From assembly GCA_900315345.1 (NCBI GenBank), contig OMYP01000005.1, positions 62,001-126,000 on the forward strand: 64,000 nucleotides of DNA. Reading direction: 5' to 3'. A model generated the notes under the pieces. It saw only the letters and a program-made list of their open reading frames with translations, was not told where the DNA came from and made no database searches. Both the position numbers and the translations under genes were made by a program. Every line of letters begins with the position of its first letter. Position 1 is the stretch's first letter. This document shows, in pieces, positions 12,001 through 18,160 of the stretch. Source of the stretch: an uncultured Selenomonadales bacterium (GTDB lineage: Bacteria > Bacillota > Negativicutes > Acidaminococcales > Acidaminococcaceae).

Positions 12001-13706
12001 GCCGTAATGGCATTTTTGCCCTCGTCAATATTGATCTGGGCCAGGTTATCGCCGTCCAGCCAGGATACCCCCACATAGATGGCATTGCCCTTGTCCCCGG
12101 GCGATACGTAGGCGGTGTAAGGCTCCAGCGCCACGGTTTTCAGTGAAGCATTTGTCGTGGCATTCGCCGTCAGGGCCACGTCGCCTGCCGTGGAAGTAAT
12201 GTCCCCCTTCACATCCACCAGGGCCTTGTTCTTCACAATACCGACGGTCGCTGCCGCAACGGGCATCGCTGAAGTGGTCCCGTCCGCCTTGGCCGGCCTG
12301 ATTTTCGCCTCCAGCTTGATTGTCGTCGTGGCGTCCGCCTGCAGGTTTACATCGCCTGCCGCCGTAATTTTCCCATTTTCCTTCAGGTTCACCTGGGCGG
12401 TGGTATTTTTCCGCGCCCCGGCGGCATCTATCTGCAGGCCCAGCAGATCCCTGAGCAGATCCTTCCCCGCCTCCATCGCCGGCTTGGTCAGCGTAAACTT
12501 GCTGCTGTCAAACTTATGGGTCGCGCTGGCCGAAATATCCGCTCTCCCGTCGGTTTCTATAGCGCCGTCCACGTCGACCCTGGCGTCGAGACTCGTGTTT
12601 ATAATCGTTTCAATTGTGGGCGAATACAGGAACGTATTGTCGTGCTCCGTGGCCGCCCGCAGGATGATATCGCCGCTTTTATCATCGGCCACAGCCGTCA
12701 TGCCCACGCCGGAAAGGGTCGCGTTCGTCACCACCGTGCCGCCATCGTCTTTGGCATTCACAAGGCTGGTAAAGTCAATATTTTTATTTCCCCGCAGCAG
12801 GGCGCCGTTTTTAATGTCGATGTGGGCAGCGCCCAGCAGCATGCCGTTGCGGGTGTTCACCTGCCCTGCAATTTCAATTTTCCCGTCGGTCGCCAGTCTG
12901 AAGCCTTTTAATTCCTCCTGTTCGGCCCATTCGGTGCGCAACGTGCTAAACTCTCCCTTATCGTTGCGTTTTCCAAAATTCGAAATGTAGTGTTCGAACT
13001 GATAGGCCATCTGGGTCGTGCTGCCCCACATGCCGCTGGTGCCCACATTACCGGTGAAATTGCTAGAAGCAGGCACCATGGCCACAAAACGGCCCGCGTT
13101 GATGACGCCGGTCTTGCCAACGGCCATGCCGTCAGCGCTCAGGAAATATAAATTGCCGCCGATACGGTTGTCCTTAATAGCGTTTACCGTACCCTGAATG
13201 TCAATTTTGCTCTTGACCAGGTTCACCAGGTTGTCGGTCTTATTCTCCGGATGGCCCTGCAGATGAAAATACATATTAGCGATATCGCCCTGGGTGATTT
13301 TGAATTCCTTGAAACGGTTATAACCGAAATTGACCCTATCATTGCTCAATATCTGCTGGGCATAGATATCATGTACCTTCCCGTTGGAGGTCAGGGACTT
13401 GTTATCCGCATCCTTGATGGTGGAAGCGAAACCGGGCGCAGCCTGCAGCAAAATCCCCACCGTCATCAGCGGCACGATCCACTGGGCCGCCGTACGGGGC
13501 TGCACGGCGGCGACAGGCAGCCGCCTTCCCGCTTCTTTTGTAAGCCCGAAGGCCATCCCTGCCAGCTGCGCCACAGCAGCAGACCAGGCCGCCAGCCGGC
13601 TGAATACGGATTTCACATTATTCTTGCCATGATTTTTCGCGATCTCCGCCACCACCACGTAGCAGCTCCTTGCATGACTCCAGATGATTTTATAGGCTTT
13701 ATTCAT
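1..13706 (-). CDS. LktA-type giant filamentous adhesin, 3' end outside window
   Basis: A single open frame runs from the ATG at 13706 to the left edge, giving more than 4,568 residues with no stop. Frame was spot-checked near 13.1, 11, 9, 7, 5.2, 2 kb and at the edge. An AGGAG-type ribosome site precedes the ATG. The N-terminus (MNKAYKIIWSHARSCYVVVA) is an extended signal peptide region, followed by a hydrophobic signal core at about residues 75-95. Residues about 135-215 match the secretion/haemagglutination-type head, with the motifs GDIANMYFH and GGNLYFLSADGMAVGKTG. The rest is a long Ala/Thr/Val/Asn/Gly-rich beta-helix-like repeat region. This resembles the leukotoxin LktA-family filamentous adhesins of Fusobacterium and Negativicutes: secreted, surface-exposed, probably adhesive. 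No TpsB-type transporter gene is visible upstream, and the C-terminus cannot be seen. The autotransporter lies directly upstream on the same strand. Family call firm; host target unknown. Confidence 0.88.
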   Translation of the reverse strand, partial: MNKAYKIIWSHARSCYVVVAEIAKNHGKNNVKSVFSRLAAWSAAVAQLAGMAFGLTKEAGRRLPVAAVQPRTAAQWIVPLMTVGILLQAAPGFASTIKDADNKSLTSNGKVHDIYAQQILSNDRVNFGYNRFKEFKITQGDIANMYFHLQGHPENKTDNLVNLVKSKIDIQGTVNAIKDNRIGGNLYFLSADGMAVGKTGVINAGRFVAMVPASSNFTGNVGTSGMWGSTTQMAYQFEHYISNFGKRNDKGEFSTLRTEWAEQEELKGFRLATDGKIEIAGQVNTRNGMLLGAAHIDIKNGALLRGNKNIDFTSLVNAKDDGGTVVTNATLSGVGMTAVADDKSGDIILRAATEHDNTFLYSPTIETIINTSLDARVDVDGAIETDGRADISASATHKFDSSKFTLTKPAMEAGKDLLRDLLGLQIDAAGARKNTTAQVNLKENGKITAAGDVNLQADATTTIKLEAKIRPAKADGTTSAMPVAAATVGIVKNKALVDVKGDITSTAGDVALTANATTNASLKTVALEPYTAYVSPGDKGNAIYVGVSWLDGDNLAQINIDEGKNAITAKGGDFSAEAHATSDLSAGSYVEGADKTFASTSVTVLDFDTATNVNVKRSVEAESVKAAAENEIAGLSVAAEDANGEGEQPHIDFVLLNPTKGDQLAKYLKDKYHWNGFINGGKLAGLENAFDTAQGYITAGAAVAVVDSVNSAAVTVAPGVTLKATGDAVKKDAGGKEVPGGDVTLEANAHIDSLHHSLQGWANEQDADTASKVTVASSVLYSNIENDAKVELQGDTANHKGASLISEKGSVNLNATGQQIYDAAEPVKNVVDRAKKMWKILKNFGYQFPELANLESDTVKVEKLVDGKLKTETDRASFWDFCDSLKNFLKNEGKNVTKLSSEAKKMVQDLSDVVSPGSYTNYYVRSYMVDSQDSGSANLDVAASINIAKLHNKGIVSLGEKANISAGKNIKIDTLADTDVVTATGYGGEFFAMSESNGNAAGATVAVQDFIGDSLILSGKNVTLTANTAGKDSGNIALDAKNEMIQTGIILSAGKADKNLSATGSLSLLTGGVNTLVLLDDETTVKAAGTFTMGADSKTTVTNVVGGLALGSARTNATIGAGVAVNLLDVNSIAMIGDTGSGASTTVTDTDTDGFKKKSVEEQNKIKAENALATARKVAAKEAQTKKMGTDFSLTTEKPTSSLGAKTASGAAKGNVTAQNVSVTGNSNGTLNAVGIEGAEASESHAGFDFLTNWDKKGNYLRDQMTDAGKNVVGFPVDRFKKILNKDVQLKKTWDFSTYQPVQPANDNASEASFNATAAASVAWNKVDSETASVISGVDVNLRKQKDADKAGSLVNTATDDVFSGAWAGAAAVNWFNGATGAAANNNAKKGALGTALAVNHLNRNADAVILSSRISQAGNIKNTAIRNGSEVAAALGLAVTNDSHGTSTDASVAFGLAMNKANTGARALLVDTTSKYEEKADNIAYTGGTDLENSAYDGDIQVAGGVDLAWVKTDQAGTGIAAGMTAAVSEINNDIQSGIQGGSYTGLSNVLAAGEDALTQVNAAVGLGFTRSDKGIAAAGSLAYAELKNTNHSYISGTETLKASGGVTVTSQDISGKKGNQYKEYLKARKVDATGLGYLSSDTANKLGTGTAAGSTMVNVAVEISEGKTNAAGAALSINNVTNKFSSDITGNKNLEAGSVKAASDVHTNIVSVAAGVSVSEADWGGVGSLSFNDLDQDNIVSVTGNRNGTAANSGIAADTVSATAKNTSHIVNVTGDVAGGKNAIGLGIAYNRMDDTTGVYAANNQVRAKDAAKGVDISLDANNDAYALALSVGAAATYKDGGTVAAHGNFGINRGHNDTVAVIGEDKDGKKAGNRDKITNASSVTVKATDKTTKTTVAGAAELAIKDTTVALGVGVALTESDKGSEKGDGKETVRAEINNADITTVKKNGKAPIISAAVSDTSKATTVAVGAGLVKSAKFAAQGMGADANIYKTNTAGLKDTAIDKDGGSKAALVTVKADTSSTLKTGAVALQLSGPDSFLAGVVAVGVNRIKDTTTAGVTYTDKQNAAAMNVGNLDISSASQGDILSVAMGASVAAKGTVAAGGSGSHNYIENNATAEIKKANISSAGNVGVVARSDEAISNYAGVLDVAVGGQGLAAAIGVTGSNNKISGNTAALISESTVTAAGSDSNKIKTASKLKDNTDNDKYLIDSAVSRNTWSSGSFTEGEGDNKKYGVSRLQKGRVEEEKTGVVVDASATHSIASVMANGGVAAGISNGGVIGASVAGVINLNEIAGSTTAKVLDSKLNSASARSDVNVHAADYTNVAEFSGAASVGIGKDVGIAAGFTGAVNEVSRVTAAGISTSSAKWNDTKKYYESVDTSKEKNTVYAKNFNVTADAKQAMSAFNVAGAIAGSKEFTLETGDNVNINRMKSSTLATVTNATVDYTGDAKVEASHEDRIYDLNVDAGLAISASTYSGAGSLNVGVGLVKEHSAVTANVENSDIKANDKARGGTAKSALSVGASNSTKLESQLVSVGLAAGMFSGGVASSIAVNNIDSIVASRIAGSTLEADTIKVDTANAVKVKDATGTGGAALIAGVGVGVDVSTFNDSVSTVVDKSTLKAKDTLAVNTKTRREIDSTVAGVGVGIVGLAVNVAAVTVNGGINDLGYAKDADGKPTAFSHTDAVNKAMGIVNDNTNRDLSENFHGMTDAEKKQMQEKVKADADTKDKKYVDGTGVHTYVQNSSTLEAASGALTVNNSELNDAELNGGSGSLGGIEINVADTVYHLNQLNDISVKDSTVKGASVTLSARQGNVTENKEDAIHLRTVQAGLGAVGIGVGYAGLTTKGNTGIAVDHSTLAATNGDLTVKSSDAAQSKVNMIGVSAAGVAVPVSVAHNTNAANNFVTVKGDSTLQAETTKTQEVTGSDGKKTTEKVPAAITLQTERTGRVAAKTTGVGVGGGAVVVNTAKAYDESTSAVTVEAGGTTAKKTDTDKKTDTPANSFTADAIRIEAINAPVVKAEAGGTGIAAIGVAVMQSNAEAYSAAKVNVADGNKLLGDTVLAQAVIGKEGTDMTYADTHSVSGVVVSVAPNKAKAITKTTASVNVGAETYKTTEKEVQETDANGTAQTKKESAAATNLALITQNNASRRSIIGNTSIGIIASIGFGDAKAEGDDKSTVEAKGGSGDKAVKLQNLKIDAGGANTSKGFADGDSGGFLAIGAAATITMNTKTTNTASLAGAWDVTNSADIAASQQVTSKGSSKTGAGGAISVTWANSDNHVEMDTKTEIREGAQLNAGKSYVLAANKTVTGAYDGEAWNNHMNVGGLIQVAPDVKSEQEITDKANVVIGKNAKVTTVEGQVYDAWSDIDMYNKVEGKAGGAFEHEYVFSDNFVTSTNKVTVNEGASLEQKGAFDDGKDITLSSSDKIKIDGAAEVYIGGFEGTVGTKVRNRVTRNNGVEVNGKLDSSHDINLYAGTDVDGADAELNVKSLAEAHNNTLLSFDTATEASLDLKNNQQVKVGANGSATSVRNINLAADNGSETFKKDVVKVTNLFAGKNKEEKVVANTPGKSNISETNNNFVNVEGALKAGIHNKVNVTITGSAVPEAGGIKPVSGQSALAIDTTGSSENFNKDDIKTGDMDYATQLGTQLAAVEALIKEYSTGTDAKSMASYLGYVQQRQRILDELDKRGLFKMETNPQTGKQEKVYITSGFTIRYVEIPEITVSGGNITVNSENLYGKGKLEANGAPQVTITNNSNAYLKLDGIQIREPGGEIRFRGNGTALTSVAKNADVNALNKDKKKQAAFTTLQNDTAGNKVSTITVTNENKAGASVQMKDASGKQGTYVPITDVAVAGDINNDTGDIRITNRSGSITIGGTSKGANITGRTVQLTAKDSISQDYVDGIVNIGGRPQDLNAAEVNKAMNNAKDSTLKDKTANKTDSETGLKQTASDITNAELGRIAGDSVYIAAADINVNGLIQSGYSKYEAVVGDNALNNIDRIKTADRAVTVQGRTMYKVNDGGKPVYDSSIGGFKYVVQVYYDPQNDRLLVEDIDTRGGKVYLTGRISSTGNGRILAADGGADISVTNNSAYGLDVGKVLNNDIEGKITITDLARDTWTEYTRSATKTIENYSKYAKDSAAAEKATKTASGIGHNSGAAPSGSYKVKEGLRYNWTLGTETGTTKYYHKVQNSLFWGALDTSSSQSKLKELESSTEAKEVNKGGERSLGSGTFIDAINDAEYGKKLNSTEFGAVYENRVTSDTRTVTGKWKEGGNWYALWSNPKYHMEWTTKTGSSQSYTFSLKADRDIGIGFIGKEDGSISLANSNRKGTGINLTDTIKNNSANGALTIHTAAGSIVQQGDTALITGKADLQAREDIENIHITSLGTRTASGDGNTYTTSDKVVLSAVSTWGGNIDVTVRGGTAEGQALPGNVEIRKLESLAYGNDGTGDVALTADGDITQSGSKTAVMGREIDLTSVNGGLGTSKQALVLWSLPEAYGFGPGSANVDASAKKDIYLTEANADMRIGSIVSREGDVTLTAKNGRLLDSLPQAENSNNIDEDDLVMHWIDAGLI

Positions 13707-13771
13707 AATCCCCTCTCCTGTCCGGTTACTATATCGAAGCACATAATTTGTAAACAATTCACAATAATCCA

Positions 13772-13800
13772 TTCTTATCATAGCAAACGAACCGTGACAA
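13772..13800 (-). promoter_or_regulatory. candidate promoter of the giant adhesin
   Basis: On the minus strand TTGTCA (13795-13800) is followed after 17 bp by TAAGAA (13772-13777), a weak -10. The -35 lies inside the 26-bp element shared with the autotransporter promoter, which fits an activator-dependent promoter (inference). Confidence 0.45.
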
Positions 13801-13810
13801 AAGCGTTACA
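13785..13810 (-). promoter_or_regulatory. shared 26-bp upstream element, copy 1
   Basis: Minus-strand core GTAACGCTTTTGTCACG, 79 bp upstream of the adhesin start. It is identical to 17974-17999 at 25 of 26 positions. Inside it, GTAACGC and GTCACG begin 11 bp apart, as in direct-repeat sites of OmpR-type regulators. It overlaps the presumed -35. Function inferred from position and conservation only. Confidence 0.7.
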
Positions 13811-13895
13811 AAGTTTTCCTATTTATAGGAATTTTTTAAAAATGATAGTTTTTTCTCTATTACTTGTGAATCTTTTGCGGTTTCTAAAATTTAAA

Positions 13896-13926
13896 GCTCC
13901 CGCCCCTTTTGGAAAAGGACGGGAGC
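13896..13926. other. inverted repeat in the adhesin upstream region
   Basis: GCTCCCG (13896-13902) and CGGGAGC (13920-13926) flank an inner CCTT/AAGG pairing. Both sides are T-rich, so it could be a second terminator behind the autotransporter. The rest of the 13707-14107 gap holds the shared element, a weak promoter and the autotransporter terminator; no further gene is seen there. Confidence 0.5.
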
Positions 13927-14050
13927 GAATTTTGCATCCCACGTTATGATGATTTTAATTTTTTATCTTACCTGATTGCTGCCTTCCACTCTATACAAGC
14001 CTGCAATAATTATATACCACGTTACCGGGAATCGCTACGAAGGACAGACA

Positions 14051-14082
14051 AAGAAAGGCCCGGAGATTCCTCTTCCGGGCCT
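14051..14082 (-). terminator. terminator of the autotransporter gene
   Basis: A 9-bp stem (14056-14064 with 14074-14082) of AGGCCCGGA type sits 25 bp past the autotransporter stop and is followed on the minus strand by TTTCTTTGT. It separates the autotransporter transcript from the adhesin. Confidence 0.75.
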
Positions 14083-14107
14083 ACTTTGTAAGACAGCTGT
14101 TCCCGTC

Positions 14108-17100
14108 TTACCATGTATGTTTTACGCTTACGCCGCAGCTCCAGTCCTTATTGCGACGTCCCCGCTGGAATGCCGCGTCGCCGCCGAGGCTCCAGCCTTT
14201 GGCCAGTTGCGTCTCCCCGCCGACGGATAACACGAAGTGCGTTTTGTCCTGCACGTTATCCATGTTATACGTATTGGCCTGATCGCCCATATAACTGTAC
14301 CGCAGCTTCGGTTCCGCCCCGCTGACGGCGCGACGGATGCCGGCCCGGATGGCGTAATTGCCGCCCGCCAGGTACCGCTTAAACTCTACGCCCGCCCCGG
14401 CGCCGAAATAATTGTTGTGTTTGCTGTCCACAACCTGGTTGAATACGCCGGCTCCCGTTTCACTGTAACGGTCCTGCCACAGTCGGGACAGCTGTACATT
14501 CACATAGGGCCGCACATGCCAGGGAACATCTTTCTGTGCATGCAGGTCGTACAGATACTCGCCGCCCAGCTCCAGGATGCGGCTGTGGTAATCCGCGCCG
14601 GCCGTCATGCCCATCACGACCCGGTGCAGTTCGTTGCGTAGCCAGCCATAATTCAGGAACACCAGCCCTTCCCGTCCGGCTTTGTTATAACCGGCGTACA
14701 GGCCGACCCGGGTGTCTTTCAGTTCGTTGCCGGCGGTAGCATCCGAAAAACCCGTTTTGCTGTAACCGGCATAGACCCCGGCCCGCCAGAAGGGGGCCAC
14801 GGCTTTGTCCCAGCCCAGCAACGTAGTGGAGCTGTGGTAATCCGCGCCGTCTCTCAAATCGCCCCAGTTCTTGCCGAACTTCAGCCAGATATCATTTTCT
14901 GCCGGTTCCAGCAGCGTCAGGGAAACCTCCGGGCCTCCGCCGTTTACACCGTCCAGATTCGCCTCCGGCAGTTTCACCTTTACCGGTTTCGGTACAAAGG
15001 CCTCGTTGAGGCGGGACGACAGCAGGTGACGGGTCATCATGCTCCGCTGGGTCAGCGCCATGCTTTTGGCCGCCGCATTGGAAGAGATGGCAGACAGGGC
15101 CGCCTTCGCAGCCGCCGCATCCATCCCGAACAACGTTTCCATCTCGCTACGGCGCGCGTCGCCGTTTTCTTTCAGGGTCTGATCCATAGCGACCATGGCG
15201 GCAAAGGCTTCGTTCTGGGCCGCATTGGCATCTTCCAGATTATTAGCCGCTTCCGTAGTTACGGAAAGCACGCTGTCTTTGATTTCGTTTTTCGCATTCA
15301 GCATGCCGGACAGTTCATAGGTCGTCCCTACCGGCGTCTTCGTGTCGCCCGTAATGGTTTTGGCGGTCAGCACCGTAATCCTGTCATCAGGCATGGCGTT
15401 CACGATCTTCACTTCTGAACCGTCGATGACCGCTTTACCGCTTACCTTAATATCCCCGGCGCTGCCCCCCGCCACACCCTGCAGCGTGCCTTCGTCGGAA
15501 ATCAGGTTCCCGGTAATAACCATAGAAGAATCCTTGTCCGCCGCGCCAATAGTCCCACGGCTGACAAAATTCCCCTGATCCGTAACGTCCAGCCTGGCAA
15601 CATAATCCGCCGCCACATCGCTGCTCATATCATGGACCGTGTAGCTGCCGCCTAACAGGGTCGCGCCCGGGGCTACCGTCACGCCGACCACATCGGCCTT
15701 GCCGGCATAGACCAGGGTTCCGCCGTTCACATGCAGTTTCATATTATCCGGGCCGGTAATGTTTCCGCCGTATGCCATGTCCGCCGTAAAATTCAGGTCA
15801 GTCGCCAGGTCGGGAATATAGGCGTCATACTCGTAGTTATTTCCGTTATACTGGAGAAGCAGTTTCCCCTTTTGTGTTGCGACTGTTTTTGTGGCAGCTT
15901 TCACCTCCGGGTCCGCCTCGTAATCTTCATAATATTGCAAAATCGCAGTTACTTCCTCTTTCGTTGCGTCATCCCCGGGTTTGGGGTTCACCCCCGGATG
16001 CTGCTTCGCCATCCAGTCTGCAAAAGTAATACCATACACCTTTTCTGTTGTTACCACGCCGTCATAGCTTCCGTCTGTGTTGAAATGCTTCCAGTCCGAC
16101 GTGATGTTGCCGTTGACGGCCGCGCCTTTTTTTATGTTGATGTTCTTCACAAAGGCGTTCCTGCCGATATAGATCGCATTTTCCGCGCCGGACAGCGTTC
16201 CGGTCAGGTTATATTCTTTCACCAGCGGCCCGTCCAGCTCGTCTTTCCCCGCATTATATACTCCGGCCTCCATGTCCGTCAGTTCCAGATTTTTTGCCGT
16301 TTCAATCGTTCCGGTTTCCTCTTCAACACTCCGTTTGTAACGGATATAGGAGCCCCGATATTCATCCATGGCTCCATTCGTACTGGAGCCGAAATCAAAA
16401 CGGATCCCCGTACCGCCTTTTCCATCAGCGGTCACAGTACCCGCCTGGTCTACCGCCTGGTCACGGCCATAGGAAATCAGGATGCCGTTGCCCCGGAGCC
16501 CGTCGGCACGGATGTTGGTAGCGGCGGGAACCACCAGCCTGTTTTGCATGCCGTCCATCCGGACGCCGGTGGCGCCCGTGCCGTTGGTCAGGATATCCGC
16601 CGCCTGGGTCACTTTATTCCGGGAACCGTAGATATGCAGGCCAATGCCCAGGGGCACAGCGCTGGCTTTGCCTTCCACGTAAGCCGTCCCCGCTTCATTC
16701 CGGGCAAAGTAGCCCTGGGTATTGGTAATCGTTCCCCCGTCCCCGTACACGGAATGGCCGAACCAGGCCTCCCGGTCGATGTCGTAACCCAGGTCCTGCA
16801 TCACGGCCAGTTCCACTTCCATGAAAGAGGTGTAGTTACTGTAATCCCGGTGGCTCATCATGCCGCTCGTCTGCAGGTGGGAACCTTCAAACTTGCCGCT
16901 TTCCCAGGCGTTGACCGGCAGGCCGGATACGCCGAAAAAGGTTGCGCCGGCCAGGGCGTCTGTAACATGACTGCCCACAAAAAAGGCCTTCCCCTTTTTC
17001 CCGGTCGTATCTTCCCCATTATCGTCATTGTTCACAATAAAGAAATCGCTTTCCTTCAGGCTGCCGTCCTTCTTCTTCTTTTCCGCAAACCCCGCCGCAG

Positions 17101-17923
17101 ACAGAATCTCCATTCCCGGTTTTGCCGGGTTCAGGTTCTGGTCCGCCAGATGCAGGTTCCAGGAATCCTTATCCGTAACCTCGGAACTGAACCGCATCAT
17201 GACTTCCCCGGTCGTTTTGGATTTTATGATGTCTTCCTCGCTCTTTGGCTCATAGACATTCCCTTTTTCGTCCAGATACTCCGCAGCCCTGGCAATGCCC
17301 AGGGCATGACCCAGCTCATGCCGGATGGTACCCACAAAATCCGACGCCTGCTCGTTGGTGGGCAGTACCGTATCCGCGTCCGACCACCAGCCTTCCACCG
17401 CGCCCTCGCGGTTAGCGCCCATGTACCGGCCTACGTAAATGAAACTGATGCCATAATCCCCCAGAGGCGCGTCATCCGATTTGGCAACTTCTTCCGTCAT
17501 CCGGAGGAGCTTTTTCCCGTCCTGCAGCTGCTGCGCCACAAAATGAACCTTGGTTTCTTCCAGTTCTCCGTTTTTCGGCCGGAAGGCGGAAGAGTTCGCA
17601 GAGGCATTCTGTTCTTCGTCCGTAGACACAAAAATCTGCCAGGGAGTCGTATTCTTCGCTTTCGGGCCAAGCAGCCCGGTCCAATAAGCCGTACCGGATT
17701 TTACCGGCTGAACCAGAGAGGAATCCAGCGTATATTTGGCTTTTTCCACGATGTTTTCCAGTTCCTCCCCTTTGGACAGAAACTGCATTTCCACAATCGG
17801 CTTCCCATTGTAATACAGATACTCCGGCGCCTGCTTATAGGCATAGCCATACCCGGGCATGGCCAGCAGCGTTGCCAGAACGGCTGCCGTTAACAATCTG
17901 TTTCTGTAATCGTTATGTTTCAC
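14108..17923 (-). CDS. autotransporter with metalloprotease-like passenger
   Basis: 1,271 residues. Residues 1-28 form a signal peptide ending in YAYA. The passenger carries a zinc-protease-like motif, HELGHALGI, at 202-210. The residue where metzincins have the third His/Asp ligand (212) is Arg, so activity is uncertain. Residues about 350-950 are a beta-helix-like region. From about 1007 to the end is an autotransporter beta-barrel, starting ENDIWLKFGKNWGD and ending in the aromatic-terminated KHTW expected for BAM-mediated assembly. The product is therefore predicted to be surface-anchored by type Va secretion. It is followed by its own terminator and then the giant adhesin, and is divergent from a two-component system. 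Its promoter carries the same 26-bp element as the adhesin. Barrel and export are secure; peptidase activity is a hypothesis. Confidence 0.85.
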   Translation of the reverse strand: MKHNDYRNRLLTAAVLATLLAMPGYGYAYKQAPEYLYYNGKPIVEMQFLSKGEELENIVEKAKYTLDSSLVQPVKSGTAYWTGLLGPKAKNTTPWQIFVSTDEEQNASANSSAFRPKNGELEETKVHFVAQQLQDGKKLLRMTEEVAKSDDAPLGDYGISFIYVGRYMGANREGAVEGWWSDADTVLPTNEQASDFVGTIRHELGHALGIARAAEYLDEKGNVYEPKSEEDIIKSKTTGEVMMRFSSEVTDKDSWNLHLADQNLNPAKPGMEILSAAGFAEKKKKDGSLKESDFFIVNNDDNGEDTTGKKGKAFFVGSHVTDALAGATFFGVSGLPVNAWESGKFEGSHLQTSGMMSHRDYSNYTSFMEVELAVMQDLGYDIDREAWFGHSVYGDGGTITNTQGYFARNEAGTAYVEGKASAVPLGIGLHIYGSRNKVTQAADILTNGTGATGVRMDGMQNRLVVPAATNIRADGLRGNGILISYGRDQAVDQAGTVTADGKGGTGIRFDFGSSTNGAMDEYRGSYIRYKRSVEEETGTIETAKNLELTDMEAGVYNAGKDELDGPLVKEYNLTGTLSGAENAIYIGRNAFVKNINIKKGAAVNGNITSDWKHFNTDGSYDGVVTTEKVYGITFADWMAKQHPGVNPKPGDDATKEEVTAILQYYEDYEADPEVKAATKTVATQKGKLLLQYNGNNYEYDAYIPDLATDLNFTADMAYGGNITGPDNMKLHVNGGTLVYAGKADVVGVTVAPGATLLGGSYTVHDMSSDVAADYVARLDVTDQGNFVSRGTIGAADKDSSMVITGNLISDEGTLQGVAGGSAGDIKVSGKAVIDGSEVKIVNAMPDDRITVLTAKTITGDTKTPVGTTYELSGMLNAKNEIKDSVLSVTTEAANNLEDANAAQNEAFAAMVAMDQTLKENGDARRSEMETLFGMDAAAAKAALSAISSNAAAKSMALTQRSMMTRHLLSSRLNEAFVPKPVKVKLPEANLDGVNGGGPEVSLTLLEPAENDIWLKFGKNWGDLRDGADYHSSTTLLGWDKAVAPFWRAGVYAGYSKTGFSDATAGNELKDTRVGLYAGYNKAGREGLVFLNYGWLRNELHRVVMGMTAGADYHSRILELGGEYLYDLHAQKDVPWHVRPYVNVQLSRLWQDRYSETGAGVFNQVVDSKHNNYFGAGAGVEFKRYLAGGNYAIRAGIRRAVSGAEPKLRYSYMGDQANTYNMDNVQDKTHFVLSVGGETQLAKGWSLGGDAAFQRGRRNKDWSCGVSVKHTW

Positions 17924-17960
17924 GCCATAAGACCTCCCTTTGCTATTCCTGATCTATCTG

Positions 17961-17989
17961 ATTATATTTTACAAAACGAAGCGTGACAA
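17961..17989 (-). promoter_or_regulatory. promoter of the autotransporter gene
   Basis: TTGTCA (17984-17989), 17-bp spacer, TATAAT (17961-17966) on the minus strand, about 38 bp before the start codon. The -35 is part of the shared 26-bp element. Confidence 0.7.
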
Positions 17990-17999
17990 AAGCGTTACA
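17974..17999 (-). promoter_or_regulatory. shared 26-bp upstream element, copy 2
   Basis: Differs from 13785-13810 at one position only (G for C). The 11-bp spaced direct repeat GTAACGC / GTCACGC overlaps the -35 of the autotransporter promoter. It lies in the divergent gap shared with the histidine kinase gene, so a regulator bound here could act on both directions. Confidence 0.7.
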
Positions 18000-18018
18000 G
18001 CGGAATTATGATTTCACT

Positions 18019-18047
18019 TTGTATATTTATCGGATTTGTGTTACTAT
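18019..18047 (+). promoter_or_regulatory. candidate promoter of the two-component operon
   Basis: TTGTAT (18019-18024), 17-bp spacer, TACTAT (18042-18047), about 110 bp ahead of the kinase start. A plausible but non-consensus vegetative promoter. Confidence 0.4.
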
Positions 18048-18160
18048 TAAAAAAATCTATTGGTGAATATACCTTCTGTTATTACTGTATATTCATTGTA
18101 GATTCATTTCTGCATGAGCCAAATCCGGCCTGCTATATATGATCGTCCGGGGTGTATTCC

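Noticed and set aside
15731..17893. Plus-strand open frame of 720 codons
   Set aside because: Antisense of the autotransporter, whose barrel and signal peptide are clear on the minus strand.
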